Assembly: GCA_937127435.1 (NCBI GenBank)
Contig: CAKZLZ010000115.1
Span: forward strand, 1 to 40,048
DNA length: 40,048 bases
Direction of reading: 5' to 3'
Source of the DNA: an uncultured Verrucomicrobiota bacterium
GTDB taxonomy: Bacteria; Verrucomicrobiota; Kiritimatiellia; SS1-B-03-39; UBA6053
Positions 32,747-40,048 of this stretch are shown one piece after another. The stretch's first letter is position 1, and each line of letters begins with the position of its first letter. The position numbers and the translations under genes are program-made. The notes below the pieces were generated by a model that made no database searches, was not told the DNA's origin, and was given only the letters and a program-made list of their open reading frames with translations.

Positions 32747-33326
32747 TCCTTGTCCCTAAACCTTGAGAAGGTGGCATCAAAGAAATTTCGGATTCTGAAT
32801 GCGGTTCTGTCCGGAAAAGGACGGGGAAAATACTGGGAATCTGAGAAGGGTCTCCTGTAGTTGAGGGCTTAGAATCGGGGGAGGCAACGTTTCTACATCC
32901 GGAGGACAACATTATCGTAGAAGCTTTGGTAATAACTGCACAAACCGTAATGATGAGAGCTTGGTTTTGATCTGAGCCCGGGAATTTATAAATTTCCGGG
33001 AATTGAGAGTGGGAGTTATGTTTTCCGGTCCTCTTGTTCAGGTGATGGCGGCGGAGTTGAGAGTGTATTCTGTTTGTAAATAAGGGTTTAGCAATATGAT
33101 TTCGATTTGTTTTCTTCGCGGTATGCCTGCCGGATTTCCGGCAAAAAAGAGGAGGGGGGGACGAAAAATGCAATACAATAAAGTATATATTGATGAAAAG
33201 GAGTACGTAATAGTAGTAAAACAGGATCTGTATAACATATATTTCTTTAATTAAGTTTCGGGTCACAGAAAGAGGCTTATGTTGTGGGAATTCCTATTAT
33301 TGGACTCTCAGCCCAAGCAATTATTT
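32747..33326. other. About 580-bp gene-free stretch with two strong palindromes
   Basis: No convincing gene is seen on either strand; the open frames here have low-complexity, non-protein-like translations. Composition changes from moderate GC to AT-rich near 33170-33260. A 24-bp palindrome with one mismatch lies at 32977-33000 (CCCGGGAATTTA and its inverse). A perfect TGCCGG-ATTT-CCGGCA hairpin lies at 33128-33143, followed by six A. TATAAC at about 33231 could serve as a -10 for the next gene. The region could hold a small RNA or regulatory sites. Confidence 0.5.
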
Positions 33327-33824
33327 ATGAAGTTGAAACTGCTACTTTTGTTTTTGATCTCTCTCTCCTCCCTTGGGGCGGCGCCGTCCTCTATTGATTC
33401 TTTAGGGCTGCCGGAAGCGCCGGAAAACCGTTATCAGTTGGAGCAGGTGGAGCAGATCGATCGCGAAGCGGAGGTGTGGTACTCCTTTTACACCTATTAT
33501 ACCTCCGGAGAGGCCCAGGTGAAACACGGGTTATGGATCGAGCGGATGCGGAGCCGGGACCGAGAACGTCACGCCAGTGATTTTGTGGAAACCCGCCGGA
33601 TCTATTATGCGGGGGAGGTCTCCAATCATTCGGTGGTCAGTGTGTGGATCAACGGGGTCCTTCGTCAGCGGGACTACATCCTGTCTGAAGATTTGCGGGT
33701 GACGGTCAAATATAATGAGCAGGGGCAGGAGATGAGGGGAGCGAAGGCAAACGCCCGGGGCGGGCGGGCGAAGAAGGAACGCATCATTCGAGTTTTTGAC
33801 AACGTTTATAATTTAACCAAATAA
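33327..33824 (+). CDS. Small exported protein of unknown function
   Basis: The frame is open from an ATG at 33279, but the ATG at 33327 begins an ordinary signal peptide (MKLKLLLLFLISLSSLGAAPS) and is preferred, giving 165 residues. The mature part has the segments YQLEQVEQIDREAEVWYSFY and SVVSVWINGVLRQRDYILSED, suggesting a beta-rich fold. The C-terminus is basic (RGGRAKKERIIRV). I recognise no family. It lies 13 bp upstream of the ammonium-transporter fusion gene on the same strand and is probably co-transcribed, so it might act with the sensor in the periplasm. Confidence 0.65.
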   Translation: MKLKLLLLFLISLSSLGAAPSSIDSLGLPEAPENRYQLEQVEQIDREAEVWYSFYTYYTSGEAQVKHGLWIERMRSRDRERHASDFVETRRIYYAGEVSNHSVVSVWINGVLRQRDYILSEDLRVTVKYNEQGQEMRGAKANARGGRAKKERIIRVFDNVYNLTK

Positions 33825-33837
33825 CCAGGAACTAACA

Positions 33838-36696
33838 ATGAGTAACGAAGCTCTTTTAGATATTTTATGGATTCTTCTCTGCGCCGGATTCGTATTTTTA
33901 ATGCAGGCAGGTTTTCTCTGTTTGGAAAGTGGGGTCACCCGTTCGAAAAACTCTATCAATGTCGCCTTTAAAAATATTGTCGATTTCGGTTTGGCGGTAC
34001 TGATTTATTGGATGGTCTCTTACGGATTAATGTTCGGAAGTTCCGCCGCAGGTTGGGTGGGGACGGATGGTTTTTTCTTTCGTATTACCGGAGAGGAAGC
34101 CCCCTTTCAGTACAGTGTCTTTATCTTTCAGGCGATGTTCTGTGCGACCGGCGCCACGATCATTTCGGGAGCGACGGCGGAAAGGCTTCCGTTCTATGTG
34201 TATTTGTTAATCACCGGGATTTTCTCCATTCTGGTTTATCCTTTTGTGGGGCATTGGGTCTGGGCGACGGATTATTTAGGAGATGCTTCCGGGTGGTTAG
34301 CGCAGAAAGGGTTTCTGGATTTTGCCGGATCCAGTGTGGTGCACAGCACGGGAGGATGGGTTTCTTTGGCTTTGATCTTATTGGTCGGGCCTCGCTTAGG
34401 ACGCTTTGATAAAGAGGGGAAAGCGGTGGAAATTCCCGGGAGTAACATGCCCTTGGCCATGCTGGGGACCATCCTGCTGATTTTCGGTTGGTTCGGGTTT
34501 AACGGAGGGTCTACCTTATCGTTTGGTGCAGGGGTTCCTTTGATTCTTATGAACACCCTGCTGGGAGCCGTTGGCGGAATGACGATTGTTTTGGCCATGA
34601 TCCCCTTTACCCGTAAACTTCCGGATCCGGGGCTGGTCATGAATGGAGCATTGGCGGGGTTGGTCGGTGTCACGGCAAACTGTAATTTGACCGGCCCGGT
34701 CGCGGCCATCATCATTGGTGCCGTGGGCGGTCTCATTATGATGGGCACGGTTCGATTGCTTGAATACCTCAAAATTGATGATGCGGTGGGGGCGATTCCG
34801 GTCCATTTGACTCCGGGGATTTGGGGGACCTTGGCGGTGGCCTTGTTTGCCAATGCCGAGGTGATGGGATTGGAATCTGTTGATCGGGTGGGGATGTTCG
34901 AAACGCAGTTTATCGGCGTGATTGTGATTGGATTTTGGTCCTTCTGTCTTCCCTATCTCTTCTTCTATTTGGTGAAAAAAGTTCTTCCGCTCCGGGTGTC
35001 GCCGGAAGATGAAACTGCGGGGTTAAATATTAGTGAGCATAACGCCCGTACCGAAACCCTGTTTTTGCTCGAGGATATGGAAATGCATGCCCGTACGGGA
35101 GATCTTTCAAAGCGGGTACGGGTCGAACCCTTTACTGAAGTCGGACAGATTGCCCGTCAGTATAACAAAGTAATTGATACCCTCGACCTGACCATGAGCC
35201 GTTTAAAATCGATCTTTCAGGATCTGCATGACGGGATCATTACTTTTAATTCGGAAGGCTCTGTGCTCTCCATGAATCCGGCCGCGGGAAAATTTTATGG
35301 ACTGGAGCCTGCCATCGCCGGCGGTTTATCCGCCTGGGATCTGCTGGTCCCCGAAAGCCGGGAGGATTTGGAAGTGCATCAGCCTGTCGATCATGAACCC
35401 TTTGATCCCTTCCGTGCCGGTGTGATGCAGGAGATTCACTATTTCCGCAAGAACTCCCGGAAAGATGAAGTGGTGGAGTTTGTCGCTTCCAAGGGTTCGT
35501 TTAATAACGAAGTGATCTACACAGGGTTGATTCGGGATGTAAGTGAAACCGTACAGACCAAAAGAAGTAAAAGCCGACTCATGAGCAAACTTGTGGGCGC
35601 GCAGCAGAGTCAGTTTTATGCCGGAATGTGCAAGCAGTCTGTGCCGGTATTAAGAAATCTTTCTAAAAGGATTTATGACCTCTCCTTAAGTTTGCCGAGA
35701 ACCATTCCGGATCCTCGCTTAAAAACCCTGGAGAATGATGCGCAGGAAATTCTGCATTTGACTGATGATCTCCGTTATGTGGAGTCGCAGGGATCCCTGC
35801 CGGTGAAAGCCGTGGATTTGGCCAAGTTTCTGAATGGGTTTTTACAGAAATTGGTTTCAGAAGCCAAACATCCCGAATTTTCGGAAACCGAAATTAAAAT
35901 TGATTTGGATGATACCTCCCTGCACGGGCTAATTGCTCCCTCCGCCTTGGAGCAGGTGCTGGAAATTCTGTTGTTGCTTTCCTGTCGGGAAAGTGGTGCA
36001 GAAAAAGGGGTGCTCGTCAAATTGGAAAGCCGGTATCTGGATCAGCCGTTTTCTGGTACGGAAGTGATTCCTGCGGGTGAATATCTTACCATTCACCTGG
36101 TGGATGAAGGTGCCGGTATCCCGGAAGCAGAATTGGATGCCTTCTTTGAAGGGCGGGACCGGAAGTATAAAGACATCGACCTCGCGATGGCCGAAGCAAT
36201 GGTTCGCCATATGAATGGGATTCTGGATGTGGACTCCACCCTGGGCGATGGAACGACCTTGTCCATCTACCTGCCGATCGCGCGTGAAATGATGGATCCG
36301 GGTGAACCGGAAGAGGCCACGGCCACTGTGTTGCTGGTCGAAGATCATCGCCCTGTAACCCGTCTGGTCACCGGTCTCCTCCATAAAATCGGATACAAGG
36401 TTCTGACGGCCGAAACAGGTGAGAAGGCCTTGGCAAAAATGAAAGCATCGCCCGTGGATGTGGTGTTGCTGGATCTCATTCTGGCCAAAGACCTGCAGGC
36501 ACGGGAGTATACCTTCCGGCAGATTCATGAACGTTTCCCCGATATTCCTATTTTGGTGAGTGGAGGGAAGGTGGATGCCCAGGTGCTGGCCACGGTGATT
36601 CAGGAGGGGGCCGCCGGTTTCCTCGAAAAACCCTATGTACCCGCGAAAATCCTGCACATGGTCAAACGGGAGGCTTTGGCAAAAAAAGAGGTCTAG
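33838..36696 (+). CDS. Ammonium transporter fused to degenerate histidine kinase and receiver domain
   Basis: A 952-residue protein. Residues 1-385 are an Amt/Rh-type ammonium channel with both pore histidines (His169 in VVHSTGG and His323 in PVHLTPGIWG). Next are a HAMP-like segment (about 414-454) and a PAS domain (about 456-560). The helix pair that should carry the phospho-accepting His has Lys599 in the likely place (AGMCKQS). The ATPase-like domain (about 697-815) keeps G1 (DEGAGIP) and G2 (GDGTTLSI) but its N-box (LEQVLEILLLL) lacks the Asn. The C-terminal receiver (about 829-950) has Asp879 in VVLLDL and Lys931 in LEKPY. Amt-kinase fusions are known as ammonium sensors; here signalling by the kinase part is doubtful while the receiver appears functional. 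Confidence 0.9.
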   Translation: MSNEALLDILWILLCAGFVFLMQAGFLCLESGVTRSKNSINVAFKNIVDFGLAVLIYWMVSYGLMFGSSAAGWVGTDGFFFRITGEEAPFQYSVFIFQAMFCATGATIISGATAERLPFYVYLLITGIFSILVYPFVGHWVWATDYLGDASGWLAQKGFLDFAGSSVVHSTGGWVSLALILLVGPRLGRFDKEGKAVEIPGSNMPLAMLGTILLIFGWFGFNGGSTLSFGAGVPLILMNTLLGAVGGMTIVLAMIPFTRKLPDPGLVMNGALAGLVGVTANCNLTGPVAAIIIGAVGGLIMMGTVRLLEYLKIDDAVGAIPVHLTPGIWGTLAVALFANAEVMGLESVDRVGMFETQFIGVIVIGFWSFCLPYLFFYLVKKVLPLRVSPEDETAGLNISEHNARTETLFLLEDMEMHARTGDLSKRVRVEPFTEVGQIARQYNKVIDTLDLTMSRLKSIFQDLHDGIITFNSEGSVLSMNPAAGKFYGLEPAIAGGLSAWDLLVPESREDLEVHQPVDHEPFDPFRAGVMQEIHYFRKNSRKDEVVEFVASKGSFNNEVIYTGLIRDVSETVQTKRSKSRLMSKLVGAQQSQFYAGMCKQSVPVLRNLSKRIYDLSLSLPRTIPDPRLKTLENDAQEILHLTDDLRYVESQGSLPVKAVDLAKFLNGFLQKLVSEAKHPEFSETEIKIDLDDTSLHGLIAPSALEQVLEILLLLSCRESGAEKGVLVKLESRYLDQPFSGTEVIPAGEYLTIHLVDEGAGIPEAELDAFFEGRDRKYKDIDLAMAEAMVRHMNGILDVDSTLGDGTTLSIYLPIAREMMDPGEPEEATATVLLVEDHRPVTRLVTGLLHKIGYKVLTAETGEKALAKMKASPVDVVLLDLILAKDLQAREYTFRQIHERFPDIPILVSGGKVDAQVLATVIQEGAAGFLEKPYVPAKILHMVKREALAKKEV

Positions 36697-36702
36697 GAAG
36701 TC

Positions 36703-36736
36703 ATATATGCCCTGATTAACTTCAGGGATATATTTT
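36703..36736 (+). terminator. Terminator after the ammonium-transporter fusion gene
   Basis: CCCTGA (36710-36715) pairs with TCAGGG (36722-36727), and the flanking ATAT segments extend the stem. Four T and an AT-rich stretch follow. It is about 15 bp beyond the stop codon. Confidence 0.6.
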
Positions 36737-36903
36737 CAATTTTCCGAAATTTGAGAAAATATACAGGACCTAAATTATATTTTAACAAAAATAACGGTAT
36801 AAAATAACCTTATATATATAATATAAATTTAATATAGGTTGATTCCTTCTGTTTGGCCGAAGTTGGTTTGGAGAATGCTATAACATGAACAACAAAATTC
36901 ATT

Positions 36904-37392
36904 ATGGCATCCTTCAACGATATTCTAAACTCCTTCTCCGGCCAGGGCCAAGCGCTCAGTCTGGATGGGTTTGCATTGGTCCTGGTGGTCTATTTAATTT
37001 TAAGTTGGTTGATTTGCATTATGGCGGCCTTTCTGAAGGTGAAGGAGGTCCGCTATTACGTCGGCCTGGTTTCCATGGGGCTGACGATTTTGATGGCGCT
37101 GGTGCTGGGCGGACTTTGCCGGAATTTTCTTCCGGATCTTGCCGCCTCATTTACGCCCCGGGGACTGTTTTTGTTTGGAGCGCTGGCGGGGGTGCTGGTG
37201 TGCTCCGTACCGGTGATTCAGTATTTTTGGAATATCTCTTATTCCCGCGGGTTGGCCTGCGTGGTTTGCGGGGTGTTGGTCCTGGCGGGCGCGGTGTTTG
37301 TAATTCAGCTTTTAGCGGATAACAACGAGCCGATTCGGGCCAAGTTATCTTCACCCTGGCTTCAAAAGAACGTATTCAATCTTGGCAAGTAG
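36904..37392 (+). CDS. Small integral membrane protein of unknown function
   Basis: A 162-residue protein with four predicted membrane segments: about residues 22-42 (FALVLVVYLILSWLICIMAA), 52-70, 86-107 and 116-137. A short amphipathic N-terminus (MASFNDILNSFSGQGQALSLD) precedes the first. There is no recognised family. The overlapping frame starting at 36885 encodes a Gly-rich, non-protein-like sequence and is rejected. It has about 200 bp of AT-rich sequence upstream. Its last 17 bases overlap the end of the convergent decarboxylase gene. Confidence 0.65.
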   Translation: MASFNDILNSFSGQGQALSLDGFALVLVVYLILSWLICIMAAFLKVKEVRYYVGLVSMGLTILMALVLGGLCRNFLPDLAASFTPRGLFLFGALAGVLVCSVPVIQYFWNISYSRGLACVVCGVLVLAGAVFVIQLLADNNEPIRAKLSSPWLQKNVFNLGK

Positions 37393-38419
37393 TCCCGAAA
37401 GGCTGCACCACCTGTAGGTCAGGAAAGGCGGACTGCACTTCATCCCGGTTCTGCTCCAAAAACAACAGTTTCACATTGGGACCCGCATCCATGGTGGCGT
37501 AAACCTCGACCCCGTCCGCCCTTAAGCGATGCACCCCTTGCAGGGTTACCACACTTTCGGGCTTCCAATACAGGATAGGCGGCCAGGCGGCACTCATGGT
37601 AGCTTGCACCGCCATGGCCTTTCGCTCCGCGGTTTTACCGAGGCATGCAAAATCCTTTTCCCGAATGGCTTCCCGCAGTACCGGCAAATCCCGTTCCACC
37701 TGGGCCGGCCAGGATTGATAAAGAACAGAAGTGTCCATGGTGCGTTGCATGCCGACCCCGGAGCTCACTGCTTTCTCTGCATCTGATAAACGGAGAATGC
37801 CCACCCGGAATTCCGGCCAACTAACATCCATTGCTTCGGCATAGGAATCCATTCCATCCGCTTGTTCACCGCAAAACCATTCCACGAATCCCGGACAAAT
37901 ACTGCGGGAGGCGGATCCGCTGCCGATGCGGGACAATATACTGCGCGAACGGTCGGACAATTCCCATCCGTAAAGCAGATTCAATGTGTTGACTGCAGAG
38001 GCAAAGGCGCTGGCGCTGCTGGCCAGGCCCGCCGCCATGGGAATGGTGTTGGTGCTTTGAATTTGAAAGCAGGTTCCCGCTTCGCGGAACAGGTCCAGAA
38101 AGGAGAACAACCGCCGAAAGGCTTTGCTGTCCGGTGCCTGGGTTTCCCCGTTGATTTCCAGTCCGTCGGTTTCCGCAACGCGACAGCGCATGCGGGTTCC
38201 CAATTCGGCCAGCGAAATTGAAAGACTGCCGGTCAAAGGAAGTTTGAGCGCTTCATTTCTTTTTCCCCAATATTTGCAAAGGGCGATGTTGGCGGGTGCG
38301 TAGGCTTCCGCCAGGTCCAACGCGGGGATCCGGTGGGGCAAAATTTGATCGACAATCTCTCGGGGCTCAAGTTTCAAGGGTGACTCCTTCACGGGCGGTT
38401 TGGATGGGGAAATGATCAT
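37376..38419 (-). CDS. mvaD: Diphosphomevalonate decarboxylase (mevalonate pathway)
   Basis: A 347-residue GHMP-superfamily decarboxylase that converts mevalonate 5-diphosphate to isopentenyl diphosphate using ATP. Family motifs are APANIALCKYWGKRNEALKL, then LTGSLSISL, AAGLASSASAFA, GSGSASRS and the catalytic Asp in MDAGPNVKLLF. The ATG at 38419 would overlap the mevalonate kinase gene by 53 bp. A TTG at 38377 has AAGGAG six bases upstream and would reduce the overlap to 11 bp, so the true start may be there. Some relatives act as mevalonate phosphate decarboxylases, so the exact substrate is inferred from the neighbours. It is the last gene of the cluster. Confidence 0.88.
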   Translation of the reverse strand: MIISPSKPPVKESPLKLEPREIVDQILPHRIPALDLAEAYAPANIALCKYWGKRNEALKLPLTGSLSISLAELGTRMRCRVAETDGLEINGETQAPDSKAFRRLFSFLDLFREAGTCFQIQSTNTIPMAAGLASSASAFASAVNTLNLLYGWELSDRSRSILSRIGSGSASRSICPGFVEWFCGEQADGMDSYAEAMDVSWPEFRVGILRLSDAEKAVSSGVGMQRTMDTSVLYQSWPAQVERDLPVLREAIREKDFACLGKTAERKAMAVQATMSAAWPPILYWKPESVVTLQGVHRLRADGVEVYATMDAGPNVKLLFLEQNRDEVQSAFPDLQVVQPFGTTCQD

Positions 38420-39296
38420 AGCCGTTTACTTTGGCTTCGGGATTTCCCAGCGCAATCACACAATCTCCCAGGCCGGATCCTGAGATTTTGGCTCCCAGAA
38501 CGCCGGATTGGCTGCGCAGTTGATAAAGCAAATATTCAAGGGTTTCGTCCGAGCAACCCAAAGCGGATTGGCATCCCTGATGCAGATTAAACAGTCGGCC
38601 GAGTTCTGCCGTATCCCCTTGTCGAAGCGCGGAAAGTGCATCTCCCACACAATGTCCCATGAGTGTAAATACTTCTTCAAACCGTTCCGGATGCTGACGG
38701 CGGAGAGCATCCACCTTGCCAATGACTTCCGGGGTAGGGGTTTTGTAGCCGGCGTAACAAACGGACAGGGGCAGGTTACATTGTACAGGTTCCAATTGCA
38801 GTGGCTCCGCACAGTAGTGGACGACCCCTCCATACACCGCCGCCGCCACATCGCTTCCGGATGCCGTTCCCTGAACGCCGCGCACGACCTGGAGGGCTTC
38901 TCCGAAAATCGCCGCCCGGTCAAAGGGATGTCCGGCAAGGTGACGGAGCAGAGAAACCAAAGAAACCGTAACCGCCGCGGAAGATCCGAAGCCAATGGTT
39001 GAAGAAAATTCCGAGTGGACTTTGAGATCAAATCCGCGTTTGAGTCCGGTGCGCCGAATGGCTTCCAGGGCAAAGGTGTAGGGTTTGCATACCTCGATGT
39101 CCCCGAGTTCTCCTGCGTAGTCACCCAGTGCGGATTGGATGGTGAATGACCGGTCCTTCCGGCATTTCAAATCCAAATGCATCCGCTGGTTTACCGCCAT
39201 GCACAGCGCGGGTCTGCCGTGCAGGACCGCGTGTTCTCCCATCAGCATGAGCGTGCCGGGGGCATGGGCTTTTAACGAAGGTGAAGAGAAGGTCAT
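38367..39296 (-). CDS. mvaK1: Mevalonate kinase
   Basis: A 309-residue GHMP kinase. It has the mevalonate kinase signature LKAHAPGTLMLMGEHAVLHG at the N-terminus, the ATP-binding loop GFGSSAAVTVSLV, a catalytic Asp probably in ASGSDVAAAVYGG, and the C-terminal GAKISGSGLGDCV loop. The reaction is phosphorylation of mevalonate to mevalonate 5-phosphate. Its ATG overlaps the stop of the upstream GHMP kinase gene by 4 bp (ATGA), and its 3' end overlaps the decarboxylase, so all three should be made from one transcript. Confidence 0.88.
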   Translation of the reverse strand: MTFSSPSLKAHAPGTLMLMGEHAVLHGRPALCMAVNQRMHLDLKCRKDRSFTIQSALGDYAGELGDIEVCKPYTFALEAIRRTGLKRGFDLKVHSEFSSTIGFGSSAAVTVSLVSLLRHLAGHPFDRAAIFGEALQVVRGVQGTASGSDVAAAVYGGVVHYCAEPLQLEPVQCNLPLSVCYAGYKTPTPEVIGKVDALRRQHPERFEEVFTLMGHCVGDALSALRQGDTAELGRLFNLHQGCQSALGCSDETLEYLLYQLRSQSGVLGAKISGSGLGDCVIALGNPEAKVNGYDHFPIQTAREGVTLET

Positions 39297-40048
39297 GGGT
39301 GAATTCGGGTTCCGTGAAGGGAGAGTTTGAGGGGAAGCGCTTGCCAGGAATCGGGCAGGGGCTGTGGGGGTTCACCCAAAACCAAAACCATACCGGCAGC
39401 ATTTCCGTGGACACTTCCCGCACCACAGACTTTGGCCGCGCAGCCGGAATCTTCAAGCCGGGAAATTGTTTTTTGCAGGGCGGGGGGAACCACGCCCAGT
39501 TGGCAAAGCAGTTGATGATTTTCCCGTACACTGTTTTTCCAGGCGTCGAGGTCCTGCGCTTGCAGAGCGAGTTTCGTTTTGCGGATTACTTCCCGGAAGT
39601 CCTCTTTGAAGAAAGGGGATTTCAAAAAGATTTCCCGGCTTTGTTCGACGCAATCCCCGGTACTGCTTTCCGGTTTGCCACTGTGGTACACCTGAAAGGG
39701 GGGAAGAGGCGTGGCAAGGGACACCGGCGAGATTTTGCCCTGTTCGAACTGCAACAATCCGCCTTTCAGACTCACCGCCACATCCAATCCGCTGGAACGG
39801 CCATGTTGAAAGTTTTCTCCTTCGACCGCGAGTTTTCGAAGTTTTTTGTCGGTAATCTCCGGTTGCAGGGCTTTCAACAGGGAAAGGATAAACGCGGCGG
39901 AAGAGCCCAGCCCGGCCCCCAGGGGAAGGTTGGATTCGAAGCGGAGTTCGGCCCCGGAGGAAAGGTTGGTAAGACCGGCGCAGATGGCGAGCAACGCTTC
40001 CGGTTCCCGGGCGACTGGGGTAAATGCGAGTTCTCCGTTCAGAAATGC
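39293..40048 (-). CDS. GHMP kinase of the mevalonate cluster, 5' end outside the window
   Basis: The frame is open to the right edge, so the N-terminus (with the first substrate-binding motif) is missing. Some 250 residues are present, from AFLNGELAFTPVAREPEALL onward. It has the ATP loop LPLGAGLGSSAAF, then ENFQHGRSSGLDVAVSLKGG, a form seen in mevalonate kinase-like and phosphomevalonate kinase-like proteins, and a C-terminal VCGAGSVHGNAAGM. With mevalonate kinase and the decarboxylase directly downstream, a phosphomevalonate kinase role would complete the pathway. The sequence alone does not separate it from a second mevalonate kinase. Confidence 0.75.
   Translation of the reverse strand, partial: AFLNGELAFTPVAREPEALLAICAGLTNLSSGAELRFESNLPLGAGLGSSAAFILSLLKALQPEITDKKLRKLAVEGENFQHGRSSGLDVAVSLKGGLLQFEQGKISPVSLATPLPPFQVYHSGKPESSTGDCVEQSREIFLKSPFFKEDFREVIRKTKLALQAQDLDAWKNSVRENHQLLCQLGVVPPALQKTISRLEDSGCAAKVCGAGSVHGNAAGMVLVLGEPPQPLPDSWQALPLKLSLHGTRIHP

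Noticed and set aside
32664..33266. 200-residue open frame on the minus strand in the gene-free stretch
   Set aside because: It overlaps the phospholipase D signal peptide region, has low-complexity aromatic and basic stretches and no ribosome-binding site.
36885..37322. 145-residue open frame overlapping the membrane protein
   Set aside because: It is Gly-rich and non-protein-like, while the frame at 36904 gives four clean membrane segments.

Overview
The window looks like part of a carbohydrate-degrading member of the PVC superphylum, most likely a verrucomicrobial (Opitutae/Puniceicoccales-like) bacterium. The reasons are two secreted proteins with C-terminal PEP-CTERM anchors, many exported polysaccharide-active enzymes, large secreted proteins of unknown function, and a Planctomycetes/Verrucomicrobia-type bacterial microcompartment (BMC) operon. 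No rRNA, tRNA, CRISPR array or insertion sequence was found. Taxonomy is inferred from gene content only.

Left region (1-16.96 kb), polysaccharide use: the 3' end of an Asp-box (BNR) repeat protein, a putative DUF5696-like glycoside hydrolase, a GH2 beta-mannosidase and an exported lipoprotein. Two PEP-CTERM proteins flank a heparinase II/III-family lyase. Next come a LacI-family regulator with a perfect 12-bp palindrome in the nearby divergent promoter region, a 1373-residue exported protein with a beta-helix-like middle, and a flavin-reductase-like protein.

Centre (17.2-24.7 kb), BMC operon: pduL, two hexameric shell proteins (BMC-H), an acetate kinase homologue, a third BMC-H, a pentameric shell protein (BMC-P), a CoA-acylating aldehyde dehydrogenase, two more BMC-P and a class II aldolase. 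A lactate/malate-type dehydrogenase follows, then a strong terminator. The gene set fits the known PVC route for L-fucose/L-rhamnose: the aldolase makes lactaldehyde, the aldehyde dehydrogenase makes lactyl-CoA with NADH, PduL makes lactyl phosphate, and the kinase makes lactate and ATP. The dehydrogenase may recycle cofactor. The sugar isomerase and kinase are not in the window. The acetate kinase homologue has lost or changed several residues regarded as catalytic in the family, while the aldolase and aldehyde dehydrogenase keep theirs. This is the most interesting point in the locus.

Right region (24.9-40 kb): an operon of a PDZ-less HtrA-like protease, a DUF3352-like secreted protein and an FG-GAP/VCBS protein. 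Two small plus-strand genes and a cardiolipin-synthase-like phospholipase D lipoprotein follow. After a roughly 580-bp gene-free AT-rich stretch with palindromes come a small exported protein and an ammonium transporter fused to a degenerate histidine kinase and an intact receiver domain. The window ends in a mevalonate-pathway cluster of diphosphomevalonate decarboxylase, mevalonate kinase and a third GHMP kinase cut by the right edge.
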